Source: a virus
Virus record (IMG/VR): IMGVR_UViG_3300031692_000001
Coordinates: 1 to 64,000 of that record
Strand: one strand, 5' to 3'
DNA length: 64,000 bases
Shown: in pieces, positions 8,131 to 16,411 of the stretch
How positions within the stretch are numbered: position 1 is the stretch's first letter
Layout of the letters: each line of letters starts with the position of its first letter
The notes under the pieces: generated by a model
What the model was told of the DNA's origin: nothing
The model's database searches: none
The model's input: only the letters and a program-made list of their open reading frames with translations
Position numbers and translations under genes: made by a program

Positions 8131-9852
8131 TTATTTTGGACTATTTGCAGTCACTTCTCCCATTACCGTTCCCCATTGATCGGTTATTATTTTTTTCATT
8201 CTGAATTCCATTTCTTTTGCTTGCTCTTCTGTAGTTCCCGGGGGAAGGTTCACATTTATTTTACTCCTTACATCAAAATTATTCATATTAGAAGAAGATG
8301 AACCCGATGTTTTATTTTCCATTGTAGGTTTTGCTTTTCCTCCTCCGAATAAACCTCCAAAAAAATCCCCCACTCCTGCTGCTACGTCTGCTACACCATT
8401 TATGAAAGTCATAAGCCCTTCCCAAAGTCCGGTAATAAATTTCACAGTTCCTTCCCAGACTGATTTTATTCCTGCCACTATTCCATCCCAAATCCCTAAT
8501 ATGTTGGTGGAGATCCCCTCCCAAACCTTTCCTATCCAATCAGCAAAAGCACTCCATAATTTCATCATTACTTCTCCTGCTTTTTTTAAAAAATTGATTG
8601 ACCCCATCCAGAGATCAACAAAAAATCCTGCAAATCCTTCCCATAAACCTTTTAAAAAAGTAATAACAGCATCCCAATTATCTATAAGTAATTTTATTGC
8701 TACAATTAAAGCAAAAATTGCTATTATAATTAAAGTAATAGGATTTAAAGACATGATAAAATGTAAAATTGCTTGAACTACTCCCCAAAGTTGAATTGCG
8801 GCTATTATCCCTATTATTATAGGAAGGAGTACTTCCAGTACTTTTTCCCACCCACCAAAAAAATTAACAACATCATTTACTAAATCAATAACAAATAACA
8901 AAACTTTTCCTGCTATTTTTCCTACAGTAAGTAAAACCCTTCCTATGGTTTTTAAAATATTCATAAACCCAGAGGTTAATTTTTCCAATCCCCCTAAATG
9001 TTCTATAAGCCTTTGAATAAAACGAATTACAAAAACCACAACATAAGCTAAACCTTTAAACAAATCAACCAGTCCAGATTTCATTATTCCCTGAGAAGCC
9101 GCTAAAAAGTCTAAAAAAGCTCTTCCCAATTCTTTTCCGATTGGTAATAATTCTTGACCTACTGCATTCATAAAATTAGTGAAGAAATCCCCTATATTGG
9201 ATAAAATACCTAAAAAACTTTTTGATTGTTTTTCCATGAGTCCCGCAAATCTTCCTGTCCCGGTCCCCATATTGGTTAGTGCTTGATTTACTTCTTTAAA
9301 AGAAACTTTCCCAGCACTAACCATTTTAAAAAGTTCTTGAGTAGTTACCCCATAATTTTTTGCTAACTCATCTAATATAGGCACCCCGGCTTCCAACATC
9401 ATATTAAGCTCTTCCATAGATGCTTTTCCCTTTGCCCGGATTTTTCCCAATGCTGCTACAATAGTTGGCAATTTGTCTTTTCCTACTCCAGCAGCGATAT
9501 TCCCCATAGTGGTCATAGTTGGAATTATTTCCTCAGCAGCAAATCCAAAAGCAAGAAGTTGTTTAGATGATTTTACCAACCCAGTTAATTCAAAAGGAGT
9601 AGTAGCAGCAAATTTTGTAATATCTTCTATGAGGTCATTAGCAGCCTCAGCAGATCCTAACATGGTTTCAAAAGCAATTTGAACTTGTTCCATATCTCCG
9701 GCTGTTTTGAGAGCTATTCCACCCAAAACACTTATACCAAGTACTGCCATTTTTCCAATGTCCATTACTTTTTTTAAAGCATTTCCATATTTATTGAGTC
9801 CTTTATCATCTGACTGAAATCCAAGTAATGTAAGTAAAGACCTTACTACCAT
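8131..9852 (-). CDS. Tail tape measure protein
   Basis: 573 residues. The first 230 match the tape-measure N-terminal domain (MEQVQIAFETMLGSAEAAND, then TPFELTGLVKSSKQLLAFGF and KASMEELNMMLEAGVPIL). Long hydrophobic segments follow (about 255-280, 300-330, 345-395), then Trp-rich amphipathic repeats. At about 1.5 A per residue it would set a tail of roughly 85 nm, a short myovirus tail. It starts 1 bp after the stop of the frameshifted chaperone. Confidence 0.9.
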   Translation of the reverse strand: MVVRSLLTLLGFQSDDKGLNKYGNALKKVMDIGKMAVLGISVLGGIALKTAGDMEQVQIAFETMLGSAEAANDLIEDITKFAATTPFELTGLVKSSKQLLAFGFAAEEIIPTMTTMGNIAAGVGKDKLPTIVAALGKIRAKGKASMEELNMMLEAGVPILDELAKNYGVTTQELFKMVSAGKVSFKEVNQALTNMGTGTGRFAGLMEKQSKSFLGILSNIGDFFTNFMNAVGQELLPIGKELGRAFLDFLAASQGIMKSGLVDLFKGLAYVVVFVIRFIQRLIEHLGGLEKLTSGFMNILKTIGRVLLTVGKIAGKVLLFVIDLVNDVVNFFGGWEKVLEVLLPIIIGIIAAIQLWGVVQAILHFIMSLNPITLIIIAIFALIVAIKLLIDNWDAVITFLKGLWEGFAGFFVDLWMGSINFLKKAGEVMMKLWSAFADWIGKVWEGISTNILGIWDGIVAGIKSVWEGTVKFITGLWEGLMTFINGVADVAAGVGDFFGGLFGGGKAKPTMENKTSGSSSSNMNNFDVRSKINVNLPPGTTEEQAKEMEFRMKKIITDQWGTVMGEVTANSPK

Positions 9853-9853
9853 T

Positions 9854-10126
9854 TTATTTCTTTCCTCTATTTGATTCTATAAAACCATTATAAACATTTT
9901 TATAATCTTCCTCCATATCTAAAAGGGCATTGGCCTTCAAAAGATCGGGATAAGTCCATTCATGTTTTAATTCATGAAGACTTATCCCTTTGGCCAACCA
10001 TATTCTCCAGAGAAGAAACTCATTTTCAATTTCTGAAGAAACCTTTCCAACTTCTCCTATTTTTTCAAAGTCGGCTCTATATTTTCGTTTGTGTACTTGC
10101 CGATAAAAGTTTTTAGTTGGTTGCCA
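9854..10126 (-). CDS. Tail assembly chaperone T domain, made by -1 frameshift (gpGT)
   Basis: A 90-codon frame lies -1 to the end of the upstream gene and has no start of its own. Reading G GGT TTT (10126-10132) and slipping back one base continues as WQPTKNFYRQ and runs, without a stop, to TAA at 9854-9856. The extension contains RADFEKIGEVGKVSSEIENE and LHELKHEWTYPDLLKANAL, the kind of helical Trp-containing tail expected of the T domain. The fused product would be 245 residues. This is the classic G/GT arrangement before a tape measure gene. Confidence 0.8.
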   Translation of the reverse strand, partial: WQPTKNFYRQVHKRKYRADFEKIGEVGKVSSEIENEFLLWRIWLAKGISLHELKHEWTYPDLLKANALLDMEEDYKNVYNGFIESNRGKK

Positions 10127-10587
10127 AAACCCCCGACCATTAAAAAAAAATCCGGGTAGTTTACTTTTAATACTTCAAAAATTAAAGGGTATATAGAAAA
10201 AATCTTGCCTTGAAATATTTTATTTATTCCCTGTTCCGTATTCAATTGGATAGTTCCTTTAGTCGGAATAACAGCAATGGTGTTTTTTAAGAATCTTTTA
10301 ATAAGAGACAAAAATTCCTCTTCCCCCAATTCCAAAAATAAAGACTCTAAAGCTTGAGCAATACTATCCCCATTTATTTTATTATCTAATAAATTTTTTC
10401 CTTTTTCTATATTGTCAATACTTCCAAATAAATGCCCAGCAGCCGGAGCTAATTTTTTAAGCAATGTGGCTTTGAGTTTTAAGGCTTCTATAGCAGAAAA
10501 GGGATGAATTGCAAATTCCATCCCTGCTATTTCTATTTTTTTTGGTATGAACTTATTTTCTCTTTCTGAATCTTGATTTAATATCAT
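10057..10587 (-). CDS. Tail assembly chaperone, G part
   Basis: 176 residues ending with stop TAG in the zero frame. The start region (FIPKKIEIAGMEFAIHPFSA) and helical body fit tail assembly chaperones. Near the 3' end, at residues 154-155, lies the canonical slippery heptamer GGGTTTT, giving access to the T frame. A second run of A residues (TTG AAA AAA TAG) at the stop is a weaker slip site. Confidence 0.8.
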   Translation of the reverse strand: MILNQDSERENKFIPKKIEIAGMEFAIHPFSAIEALKLKATLLKKLAPAAGHLFGSIDNIEKGKNLLDNKINGDSIAQALESLFLELGEEEFLSLIKRFLKNTIAVIPTKGTIQLNTEQGINKIFQGKIFSIYPLIFEVLKVNYPDFFLMVGGFGNQLKTFIGKYTNENIEPTLKK

Positions 10588-11018
10588 TAGAAATTACCTC
10601 CAAAGTTTTCAATATCAATTTGCCCGGTATCTAATACCCAAGCTCTTTCTCCTGTTTCTTTCCCCTCATCTAATACTGGAGGAGTTTTTATCCAAGCTTG
10701 AGACCAGGCAAGTAAAGTAGTTCCTAACATGTCTTTAATCATCAATGGTAATTTCCCATCATTAGATAATTTATCCAAATTTAAAACCCCGGATAAATAA
10801 TCATTGGATATAGAAGTCTGCATCAGAGTCAAAGTTACTTCAGAAGTATTGTCATTGCTTTTACTTCGTGATACTTCCCCGTCTGCGCCAACTCCTTTTC
10901 CATACCTATCCCCGGCTGGAGAAACAGATACAAAAGTACCATCCGCAAATCCGGTAATAGGTACTCCACCATATATTACAATAATACTTTTAGGATCATA
11001 TGTTTTTACTGCTCCCAT
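10587..11018 (-). CDS. Tail tube protein
   Basis: 143 residues with the DUF3277-type tube pattern: VKTYDPKSIIVIYGGVPITG at the N-terminus, GADGEVSRSKSNDNTSEVTL in the middle, and a C-terminal strand ending IDIENFGGNF. It stacks as hexamers inside the sheath. Position between sheath and chaperone is standard. Confidence 0.85.
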   Translation of the reverse strand: MGAVKTYDPKSIIVIYGGVPITGFADGTFVSVSPAGDRYGKGVGADGEVSRSKSNDNTSEVTLTLMQTSISNDYLSGVLNLDKLSNDGKLPLMIKDMLGTTLLAWSQAWIKTPPVLDEGKETGERAWVLDTGQIDIENFGGNF

Positions 11019-11042
11019 TATTTTTTCTCCTTTCCTTTATTT

Positions 11043-12125
11043 TTATAATCCTACAAATCCATTGATTGTAGTTTTGTTTATTGCTCCCTGTAAAGTCGCT
11101 CTGAAAGTTATTCCGGGAAGATTCCTTGCCAATTTATTTGTGGCAGAAACAGCAGATGCTAATGAAGCACTAACTGTATATCCGTTTTCTTCATCTTCTG
11201 CTCCTATAATCAGTCCCACATCGGCTGCTTCTTGAAGGGCTGCTGAAATCTGACTCACTATAGATTGAATACCCGCATCTATAAAAGGAATTTTTTCATT
11301 ATTCAAAAATGAATTAAAAACCTTTTCTTGTATTTTTGCTTCCAACCAATCTATACCTCGGATAATATCAATATATTCTCCACTTCCTACAGTTCCATAT
11401 CTTGTAACACTTACTCCGGCAATTGCTTCAAACAAATTACATTGTTTTCCAAATGCCGTGGTTCTTTGAGCTGAAGTAATTTCATAAGCAACAACTCCTT
11501 TAAGAGTTTTATATGCCCAATTGGAACTTCCCGGAGCTTTAGGGAATTGTAATCCCATCCATGCAGCCCCCATACAAGTATCAGTCGTAGCAAAATCAGC
11601 AACATCAGAATAAATAACAACGGTTCTATCATAATCTTGAGTATTAACATATTCAGCAATATCTCCGGTAGAATCTATAATATTGGCGTCATCATCAGAA
11701 ATCATAAAAAGTTTTTTATTTAACTCTGCCCAGGCTGCTACTGCTTGAAGATCAGCCAAAGTTTTATCCCCAATACAGAAACCATACCATGCGGAACTAT
11801 CTGCGGCAATTAAAGGCATTGCCTCCACCCATGTTTCTGTCCCATCTACTCCTTTAAGTTTCCTTCCAATATATACTTCTCCGGGATTAGGATTTTGACG
11901 GAAAATAGCTTGGGCCATTAAATAAACTGGATCTGCTGTTGTAAATCCGGCTGTAGCCATTTCCGTAAGTGATGTGTATCTCCTTACTCTTTCAGAAAAA
12001 ACAGGAGTAATATCAGCCATAAGAATTTCTTGAGCTAAAAGAATACCGTTAAAACTTGCAACATTCGCTGCTTGTGTCTGTCTTGTTATGGTTATATCAA
12101 CCACTTCATCTAATAATGATGACAT
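11043..12125 (-). CDS. Contractile tail sheath protein
   Basis: 360 residues of DUF3383 type (an N-terminal VVDITITRQTQAANVASFNG strand, then TPVFSERVRRYTSLTEM and, late, GIDWLEAKIQEKVFNSFLNN). This short sheath class occurs in many myoviruses. It assembles around the tube and contracts at infection. The gene is preceded by a good GAGGAGG-type site. Confidence 0.9.
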   Translation of the reverse strand: MSSLLDEVVDITITRQTQAANVASFNGILLAQEILMADITPVFSERVRRYTSLTEMATAGFTTADPVYLMAQAIFRQNPNPGEVYIGRKLKGVDGTETWVEAMPLIAADSSAWYGFCIGDKTLADLQAVAAWAELNKKLFMISDDDANIIDSTGDIAEYVNTQDYDRTVVIYSDVADFATTDTCMGAAWMGLQFPKAPGSSNWAYKTLKGVVAYEITSAQRTTAFGKQCNLFEAIAGVSVTRYGTVGSGEYIDIIRGIDWLEAKIQEKVFNSFLNNEKIPFIDAGIQSIVSQISAALQEAADVGLIIGAEDEENGYTVSASLASAVSATNKLARNLPGITFRATLQGAINKTTINGFVGL

Positions 12126-12139
12126 AAAAACCTCCTCTA

Positions 12140-12625
12140 TTATATTGGTTCATTATATGTTGGGGTATACTCTATAGTTTCAATAATTCCTACTGTCTCA
12201 TTAAAACTATAACCAAACCCCATAGTAATTTCAAATAAAAATCTTTTTTCTATTACTTCATCAATAACTGTAGAAATATCCGTGATCAATGAAGTATCTC
12301 TGATAACTATATTATTTCCTCTCATAGATTCCTGAATACTTTCTTTTTCAAAAGTTATTTTTAAATTTTGTAAATTATCTTGAGTTCCTCTCCCATAAGA
12401 AATTAAAGATACTACAAAATCTTCATGAATAGCTGATTGCCTTATTCCAGTAATTTCATTTGGAATAGTATAATCTTTTTGACCCACTTTATTAAAAGAA
12501 GTTATTTTCAATGTAAGATAATTCCCATCTGGTCTTACACCATTTTCATCTGAAAATATTACTGAAAGAGAAGTATTACCTGATATTAAAGTATACAAAT
12601 ATGCTTCTAATTCAGAATATGTCAT
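12140..12625 (-). CDS. Neck/tail terminator-like protein
   Basis: 161 residues. A helical N-terminus (YSELEAYLYTLISGNT) and a central strand region with GVRPDGNYLTLKITSF are typical of gp12-like neck terminator proteins found just before a DUF3383 sheath. It would cap the tail tube and join the neck. It overlaps the preceding gene by 4 bp. Confidence 0.65.
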   Translation of the reverse strand: MTYSELEAYLYTLISGNTSLSVIFSDENGVRPDGNYLTLKITSFNKVGQKDYTIPNEITGIRQSAIHEDFVVSLISYGRGTQDNLQNLKITFEKESIQESMRGNNIVIRDTSLITDISTVIDEVIEKRFLFEITMGFGYSFNETVGIIETIEYTPTYNEPI

Positions 12626-12978
12626 GAAGTTCCCTCCTTCTCTCTCATAACCATAAATTTATAATGGTTGATAAGATTATTTTGATAAGGAGCTACAAAA
12701 ATTACTCTGTAATTACTTCCATCCGGTCCCACAATAACATCTTCTTTTTCTAAAGTTTCTGGATTTACTGTTTGCACTTTTATTTTTGGATAACCTTTGA
12801 AAATAGAACTTTGTCTCATTCCTTCTTCCAATGCCTGTAAATCTCTTCCATTAGCTGGCTGCCAAGAGGTTTGAATAGTAAAATCCGGAGATGCTGAACC
12901 ATTAACCCACCTTCCATTTACATAACTCCCGGCTGCTTTTCTGAAAACATTTAAGGTAAATGTTTTTAATAAACTCAT
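12622..12978 (-). CDS. Head closure-like protein
   Basis: 118 residues, beta-rich, containing FTIQTSWQPANGRDLQALEE and IFKGYPKIKVQTVNPE. The size, the pattern and the place between the tail completion and terminator genes suggest a head-tail connector or stopper subunit. No exact family name can be given. Confidence 0.55.
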   Translation of the reverse strand: MSLLKTFTLNVFRKAAGSYVNGRWVNGSASPDFTIQTSWQPANGRDLQALEEGMRQSSIFKGYPKIKVQTVNPETLEKEDVIVGPDGSNYRVIFVAPYQNNLINHYKFMVMREKEGTS

Positions 12979-13490
12979 AAAATACCTCCTTGTCTTTCAG
13001 GAGGAGTACCAAAACCTATTTTATAATTTATACTATTCATCATTTGTCCAGTATCAATTAAAGGACTGGAACTTTTTTTCATTCTTATAGTTGAAAAGGC
13101 ATTTGGGGGATTTTGTAAACCTCTAATAGATCTTTTTAATTCCCCAACCGCCCAAACTCCTATTCTTTTAAGAGCAGTTTCTGCATTTATCCTTCCTTGT
13201 TTAATTAGATTAGTCATTTGAATAAATATTTTTTCTATTTTTTTTCTATTAGAATCAAACCAAGATCGCATCCAGGACCGCTCCGGAATTCTTACCCCAC
13301 CTAATTTATTAAAAGTACCAAATTCATTCCAAAACCCTATTAAAGCCACAGTGGTTGTGGAATCAATATGCTCTTCCCCTTCTTGCAATCCTACTAATAT
13401 CCAACCTTTCCCGAATTTAGAAAGTTCTTTGGCTATTTTTTTTAGTTTTGAGTCATCCAATTTGTATTTTACAGTAGGTTTGGCAGCCAT
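12975..13490 (-). CDS. Tail completion / virion morphogenesis protein (HK97 gp10/MuG-like)
   Basis: 171 residues. ALIGFWNEFGT, then IPERSWMRSWFDSNRKKIEK, then LKRIGVWAVGELKRSIRG and a final SSSPLIDTGQMMNSI form the standard sequence of motifs in this family. These proteins finish the tail before it joins the head. Confidence 0.75.
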   Translation of the reverse strand: MAAKPTVKYKLDDSKLKKIAKELSKFGKGWILVGLQEGEEHIDSTTTVALIGFWNEFGTFNKLGGVRIPERSWMRSWFDSNRKKIEKIFIQMTNLIKQGRINAETALKRIGVWAVGELKRSIRGLQNPPNAFSTIRMKKSSSPLIDTGQMMNSINYKIGFGTPPERQGGIL

Positions 13491-13509
13491 ATTTCCTTTC
13501 TTTTAAAAT

Positions 13510-13785
13510 TTAAATATTGATTTTAAGGTTTCCCTTTTCTATATCCTTTTCCATCTTTTTTATTTTCTTTTCCTCATAATTTTCAACTTCAATTTCCCCT
13601 CTTTCTATAAGTTTCTTCAACCAAGGACCGCCTGAAAGTTGATCCCATATATTTTCATCGATAAAGTTTTTTCCTGGGTTAAGAATTATTCCTCCTCTGA
13701 TTCGATAATCCCGGAAGGATAACCATTGAGATTTATCCAATTTGTTATCTACTTTAATCATTTTATCTTTGTTCATTTTGCTCAT
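13510..13785 (-). CDS. Hypothetical protein in neck cluster
   Basis: 91 residues, very basic and acidic at the end. It contains GGIILNPGKNFIDENIWDQL followed by WLKKLIERGEIEVEN, a pattern shared with the first part of the protein at 14185 (ILFPGVNEISDKVWEKI, then LIAHLNAGNLVAIEE). Probably a small virion or assembly domain; function unknown. Confidence 0.6.
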   Translation of the reverse strand: MSKMNKDKMIKVDNKLDKSQWLSFRDYRIRGGIILNPGKNFIDENIWDQLSGGPWLKKLIERGEIEVENYEEKKIKKMEKDIEKGNLKINI

Positions 13786-13797
13786 TTTCTCCCCCTT

Positions 13798-14184
13798 TTA
13801 AATTAAATTATAACCATTGCTGGATACTTCTCTATTACCATACCCTGTAATACTTGATCCTCCAGGACCACTTTTAATAAGATACATCAACTTTTTTCCA
13901 TAATTGGTTTGAGATAAATCTTCATCCCCTTCTACTTTTGAAGTAGCATAAGCAATAGCCAAATCCCCTTCTTTGATAGAAGAGATTTGTCCAGCTTGTC
14001 CTGCATTCCGTTGATCCAAAGTATAATCATGACACGCCCTTAAGGCTATGGCTAATTGATAATTACTGCCAAAAAAACAGGAGTCAGATAATTGAGTGGC
14101 CATTTCGATATACATGGATAAATTAGCATCAGCATATAATCCAGGGCATTTCACTTGTATTATCTGACTCGCTGTTGATCCCAT
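13798..14184 (-). CDS. Head-tail adaptor, DUF4054-like
   Basis: 128 residues. The start (KCPGLYADANLSMYIEMATQ), CFFGSNYQLAIALRACHDYT and SIKEGDLAIAYATS follow the DUF4054 head-tail connector pattern. Place directly after the capsid genes agrees. Confidence 0.7.
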   Translation of the reverse strand: MGSTASQIIQVKCPGLYADANLSMYIEMATQLSDSCFFGSNYQLAIALRACHDYTLDQRNAGQAGQISSIKEGDLAIAYATSKVEGDEDLSQTNYGKKLMYLIKSGPGGSSITGYGNREVSSNGYNLI

Positions 14185-14643
14185 TTATTTTTTTACCTTC
14201 TTTTTACTTTTCTTTTTATTCACATAATCATTTACCTCTGCAATTCGTTCAGCAAGTGCTATACGAATCTCATCCCTGGTTTCTGATTTTTTCCAAATCT
14301 CCAAAGTAGGAAGGTTATTGGTTTGAGCAATCAACCCTAAACATTCCTCCGGATCTAAATCAGTAAACTTTTTTGAAACAGATATTTTTTCTTTTATTTT
14401 TTCTTTCTTCCCGTCTTTATTCGGTTTACCTTCTTCTTCAATTATTTTAACCTCTTCTATTGCTACCAAATTCCCAGCATTCAAATGAGCTATTAAAGAA
14501 GGTTTTATTTTTTCCCAAACCTTATCCGAGATTTCATTCACTCCCGGAAATAGGATAATCGAATCTGCATCATATCCCGGTATAGGTTTTCCTGCCGGGA
14601 TAGGTACTACATTTAAATGTTGTGGTTTCCAATTTAAAATCAT
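14185..14643 (-). CDS. Hypothetical protein next to major capsid gene
   Basis: 152 residues. Residues 20-65 carry a small domain also present at 13510..13785 (PG-N-I...W....L...G). The C-terminal half is highly charged, with a Lys-rich end (KKKSKKKVKK), and includes DPEECLGLIAQTNNLPTLEI, a SAP- or HeH-like helical stretch. Unknown role in the capsid or neck. Confidence 0.6.
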   Translation of the reverse strand: MILNWKPQHLNVVPIPAGKPIPGYDADSIILFPGVNEISDKVWEKIKPSLIAHLNAGNLVAIEEVKIIEEEGKPNKDGKKEKIKEKISVSKKFTDLDPEECLGLIAQTNNLPTLEIWKKSETRDEIRIALAERIAEVNDYVNKKKSKKKVKK

Positions 14644-14666
14644 AATATTCCTTTCCTTTCTATTAT

Positions 14667-15608
14667 TTAAATTCCATCCGCAAAGGCGATGGATAATGGA
14701 TAATAAACTAATACACCAGCTGTCTCAGCGTGACAAGGAATTTCAAACTCCATTCCTTTCTGCTGAGGAGGAAACTGTTCAAATGGTTGAGGGAGTTCCA
14801 TGGTGAGATTGTTTTCATCCTTTGGATACACCATCATCCGGGTTGTTGAACCCGTTCCGGCTGTGCTTAATTCTGCAACCCATTCAATCTGCTTTATAAA
14901 AGGATTATTTTCCATTATATATTGCATGATTGTTTTTGAGTTTCCATCTGTCATTCTTGTATTCGCAATATACAAATATTGAGTAAGAGGAAGAATGAGA
15001 ATGGTCGGGATTTCCTTTCCATTAGTTGGAACAACAACAGCACTTACTAATCCAGTGACATCCCTTACTATTTGATCAGGTGTTTTGGCAGCCCAGGTTT
15101 TGCTTGCCCCAACACCATCCGCAATAAGAGTATACTCAGTCATTCCGGAATAATTAAGAAGTCCGGTGAGTCCAAAATCAGAATTCCCTACTAAACCAAT
15201 AGAATTAATTTCCTGCTCAATTGCTTGTTTGGCTGTCTTTGCCCGTCTTTGATCCAATCGAGTTCCTGCCATTTGGGAGCTACGGATTTCTTTTATAGAA
15301 TATCCAAATGAATCTCCCACCCCTTTAATCTTAATCGTGACTTCCTCTCCATACACATCTACCCTGGGGAAGTCCTGAGCATAATCAGATATAATCTGAG
15401 CAAAACCTACCCCTGTAAATTTCCTGTATGTAATTTGAGTTGCTCCATTCGGAGCTTCCGTGGAAATAGGAATAAGCATATATGCTTTCAGGTCTTTATA
15501 TTTTGTATCATAAGTTTTCGCTTTGATGTATTCCAATTGTCTCGCAAAAATAGCAGACTCATTCGCATCCAAACGGAAACTATCTTTTCTTGTCTGTTTT
15601 CCAGGCAT
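14667..15608 (-). CDS. Major capsid protein (DUF2184-like)
   Basis: 313 residues. Recognisable parts are the RLDANESAIFARQLEYIKAK start, GVGDSFGYSIKEIRSSQMAG, AKTAKQAIEQEINSIGLVGN and the DFGLTGLLNY loop, the pattern of HK97-fold capsid proteins of DUF2184 type. It has the usual neighbours: cement protein and protease/scaffold upstream in transcription, connectors downstream. Confidence 0.85.
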   Translation of the reverse strand: MPGKQTRKDSFRLDANESAIFARQLEYIKAKTYDTKYKDLKAYMLIPISTEAPNGATQITYRKFTGVGFAQIISDYAQDFPRVDVYGEEVTIKIKGVGDSFGYSIKEIRSSQMAGTRLDQRRAKTAKQAIEQEINSIGLVGNSDFGLTGLLNYSGMTEYTLIADGVGASKTWAAKTPDQIVRDVTGLVSAVVVPTNGKEIPTILILPLTQYLYIANTRMTDGNSKTIMQYIMENNPFIKQIEWVAELSTAGTGSTTRMMVYPKDENNLTMELPQPFEQFPPQQKGMEFEIPCHAETAGVLVYYPLSIAFADGI

Positions 15609-15634
15609 ATTATTTCTCCTTTACTTTAAAATAA

Positions 15635-16408
15635 TTACGGAGTAGCATCAAGCTGTTGTCCGTTCACTTCCACCAATACCAATCCGGCTACAGTGGTAGT
15701 TTTCCTAAATCTACAACCAACATCATAATTATTTGTAGATGTTCCAGTAAATGTTTTTTGATTTGCGGAAGTTCCATCCCATATTACGTATGCCGCTGTA
15801 TTCGCATTAACCGCTACTGAAGCATTCACCCATATTTGACCTCTAGTTAATACATTAAGGCTATCGTTTTCTACATAATATCCTACTGAATCCACCCGTA
15901 CTGCTATTTGAGTGAATAAAGCGATTCCTAAGAATACTTGACCATTATCATACGCAATAACTACTCCGGCTTGACCACCTCCGGCAGTTACTGCGGAGGC
16001 AACCAAAGACATATTCACTCCCTTATAAGTCAGTGTGAATACTCTGTTAGTTGATACATCTGTATAAGTAACAGCCAACCCATCAAAGGCTGCTTCAAGT
16101 GCATTCCCATGAGCAGTCATAGTAGTATCATGGTCCGTTATAAAAGTTGTTGCTACAGCTGCTTGAGCAACTCCGTCAATCGTAATTATAGTTGTAATTA
16201 CATTAGCTGTGACTAAATCCGCATCCAATGTAATAGTTGCGATATCCTGTTTTACATTATATGCATTAAGAGGATCCCCGGCATAACCGAATACGGGAGC
16301 ACCAAAAAGAATAGTTTCTGCTGCTTTCCATACTCCCTCCACACGGGACATATCCACGCCGATTTTCAACCCGGCTATGGCTGTATCAAGACTGTTATAT
16401 GCTCCCAT
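15635..16408 (-). CDS. Capsid cement/decoration protein with inserted beta module
   Basis: 257 residues. The two ends (IAGLKIGVDMSRVEGVWKAA and the later IALFTQIAVRVDSVGYYVEN) fit structural cement proteins placed before the major capsid gene. Between about residues 60 and 140 sits an inserted module (IITIDGVAQAAVATTF, then NALEAAFDGLAVTYTD) built like the insert in the J-like baseplate protein. It would stabilise the capsid surface. Confidence 0.7.
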   Translation of the reverse strand: MGAYNSLDTAIAGLKIGVDMSRVEGVWKAAETILFGAPVFGYAGDPLNAYNVKQDIATITLDADLVTANVITTIITIDGVAQAAVATTFITDHDTTMTAHGNALEAAFDGLAVTYTDVSTNRVFTLTYKGVNMSLVASAVTAGGGQAGVVIAYDNGQVFLGIALFTQIAVRVDSVGYYVENDSLNVLTRGQIWVNASVAVNANTAAYVIWDGTSANQKTFTGTSTNNYDVGCRFRKTTTVAGLVLVEVNGQQLDATP

Positions 16409-16411
16409 AGT

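Noticed and set aside
8312-8539. 75-codon same-strand frame within the tape measure gene
   Set aside because: Wholly inside a long recognised gene, Arg/Gly-rich as expected from a shifted frame, and with no ribosome site.
10804-11235. 143-codon plus-strand frame across the tube and sheath genes
   Set aside because: Spans two well recognised minus-strand genes and their gap; no start signal or domain.
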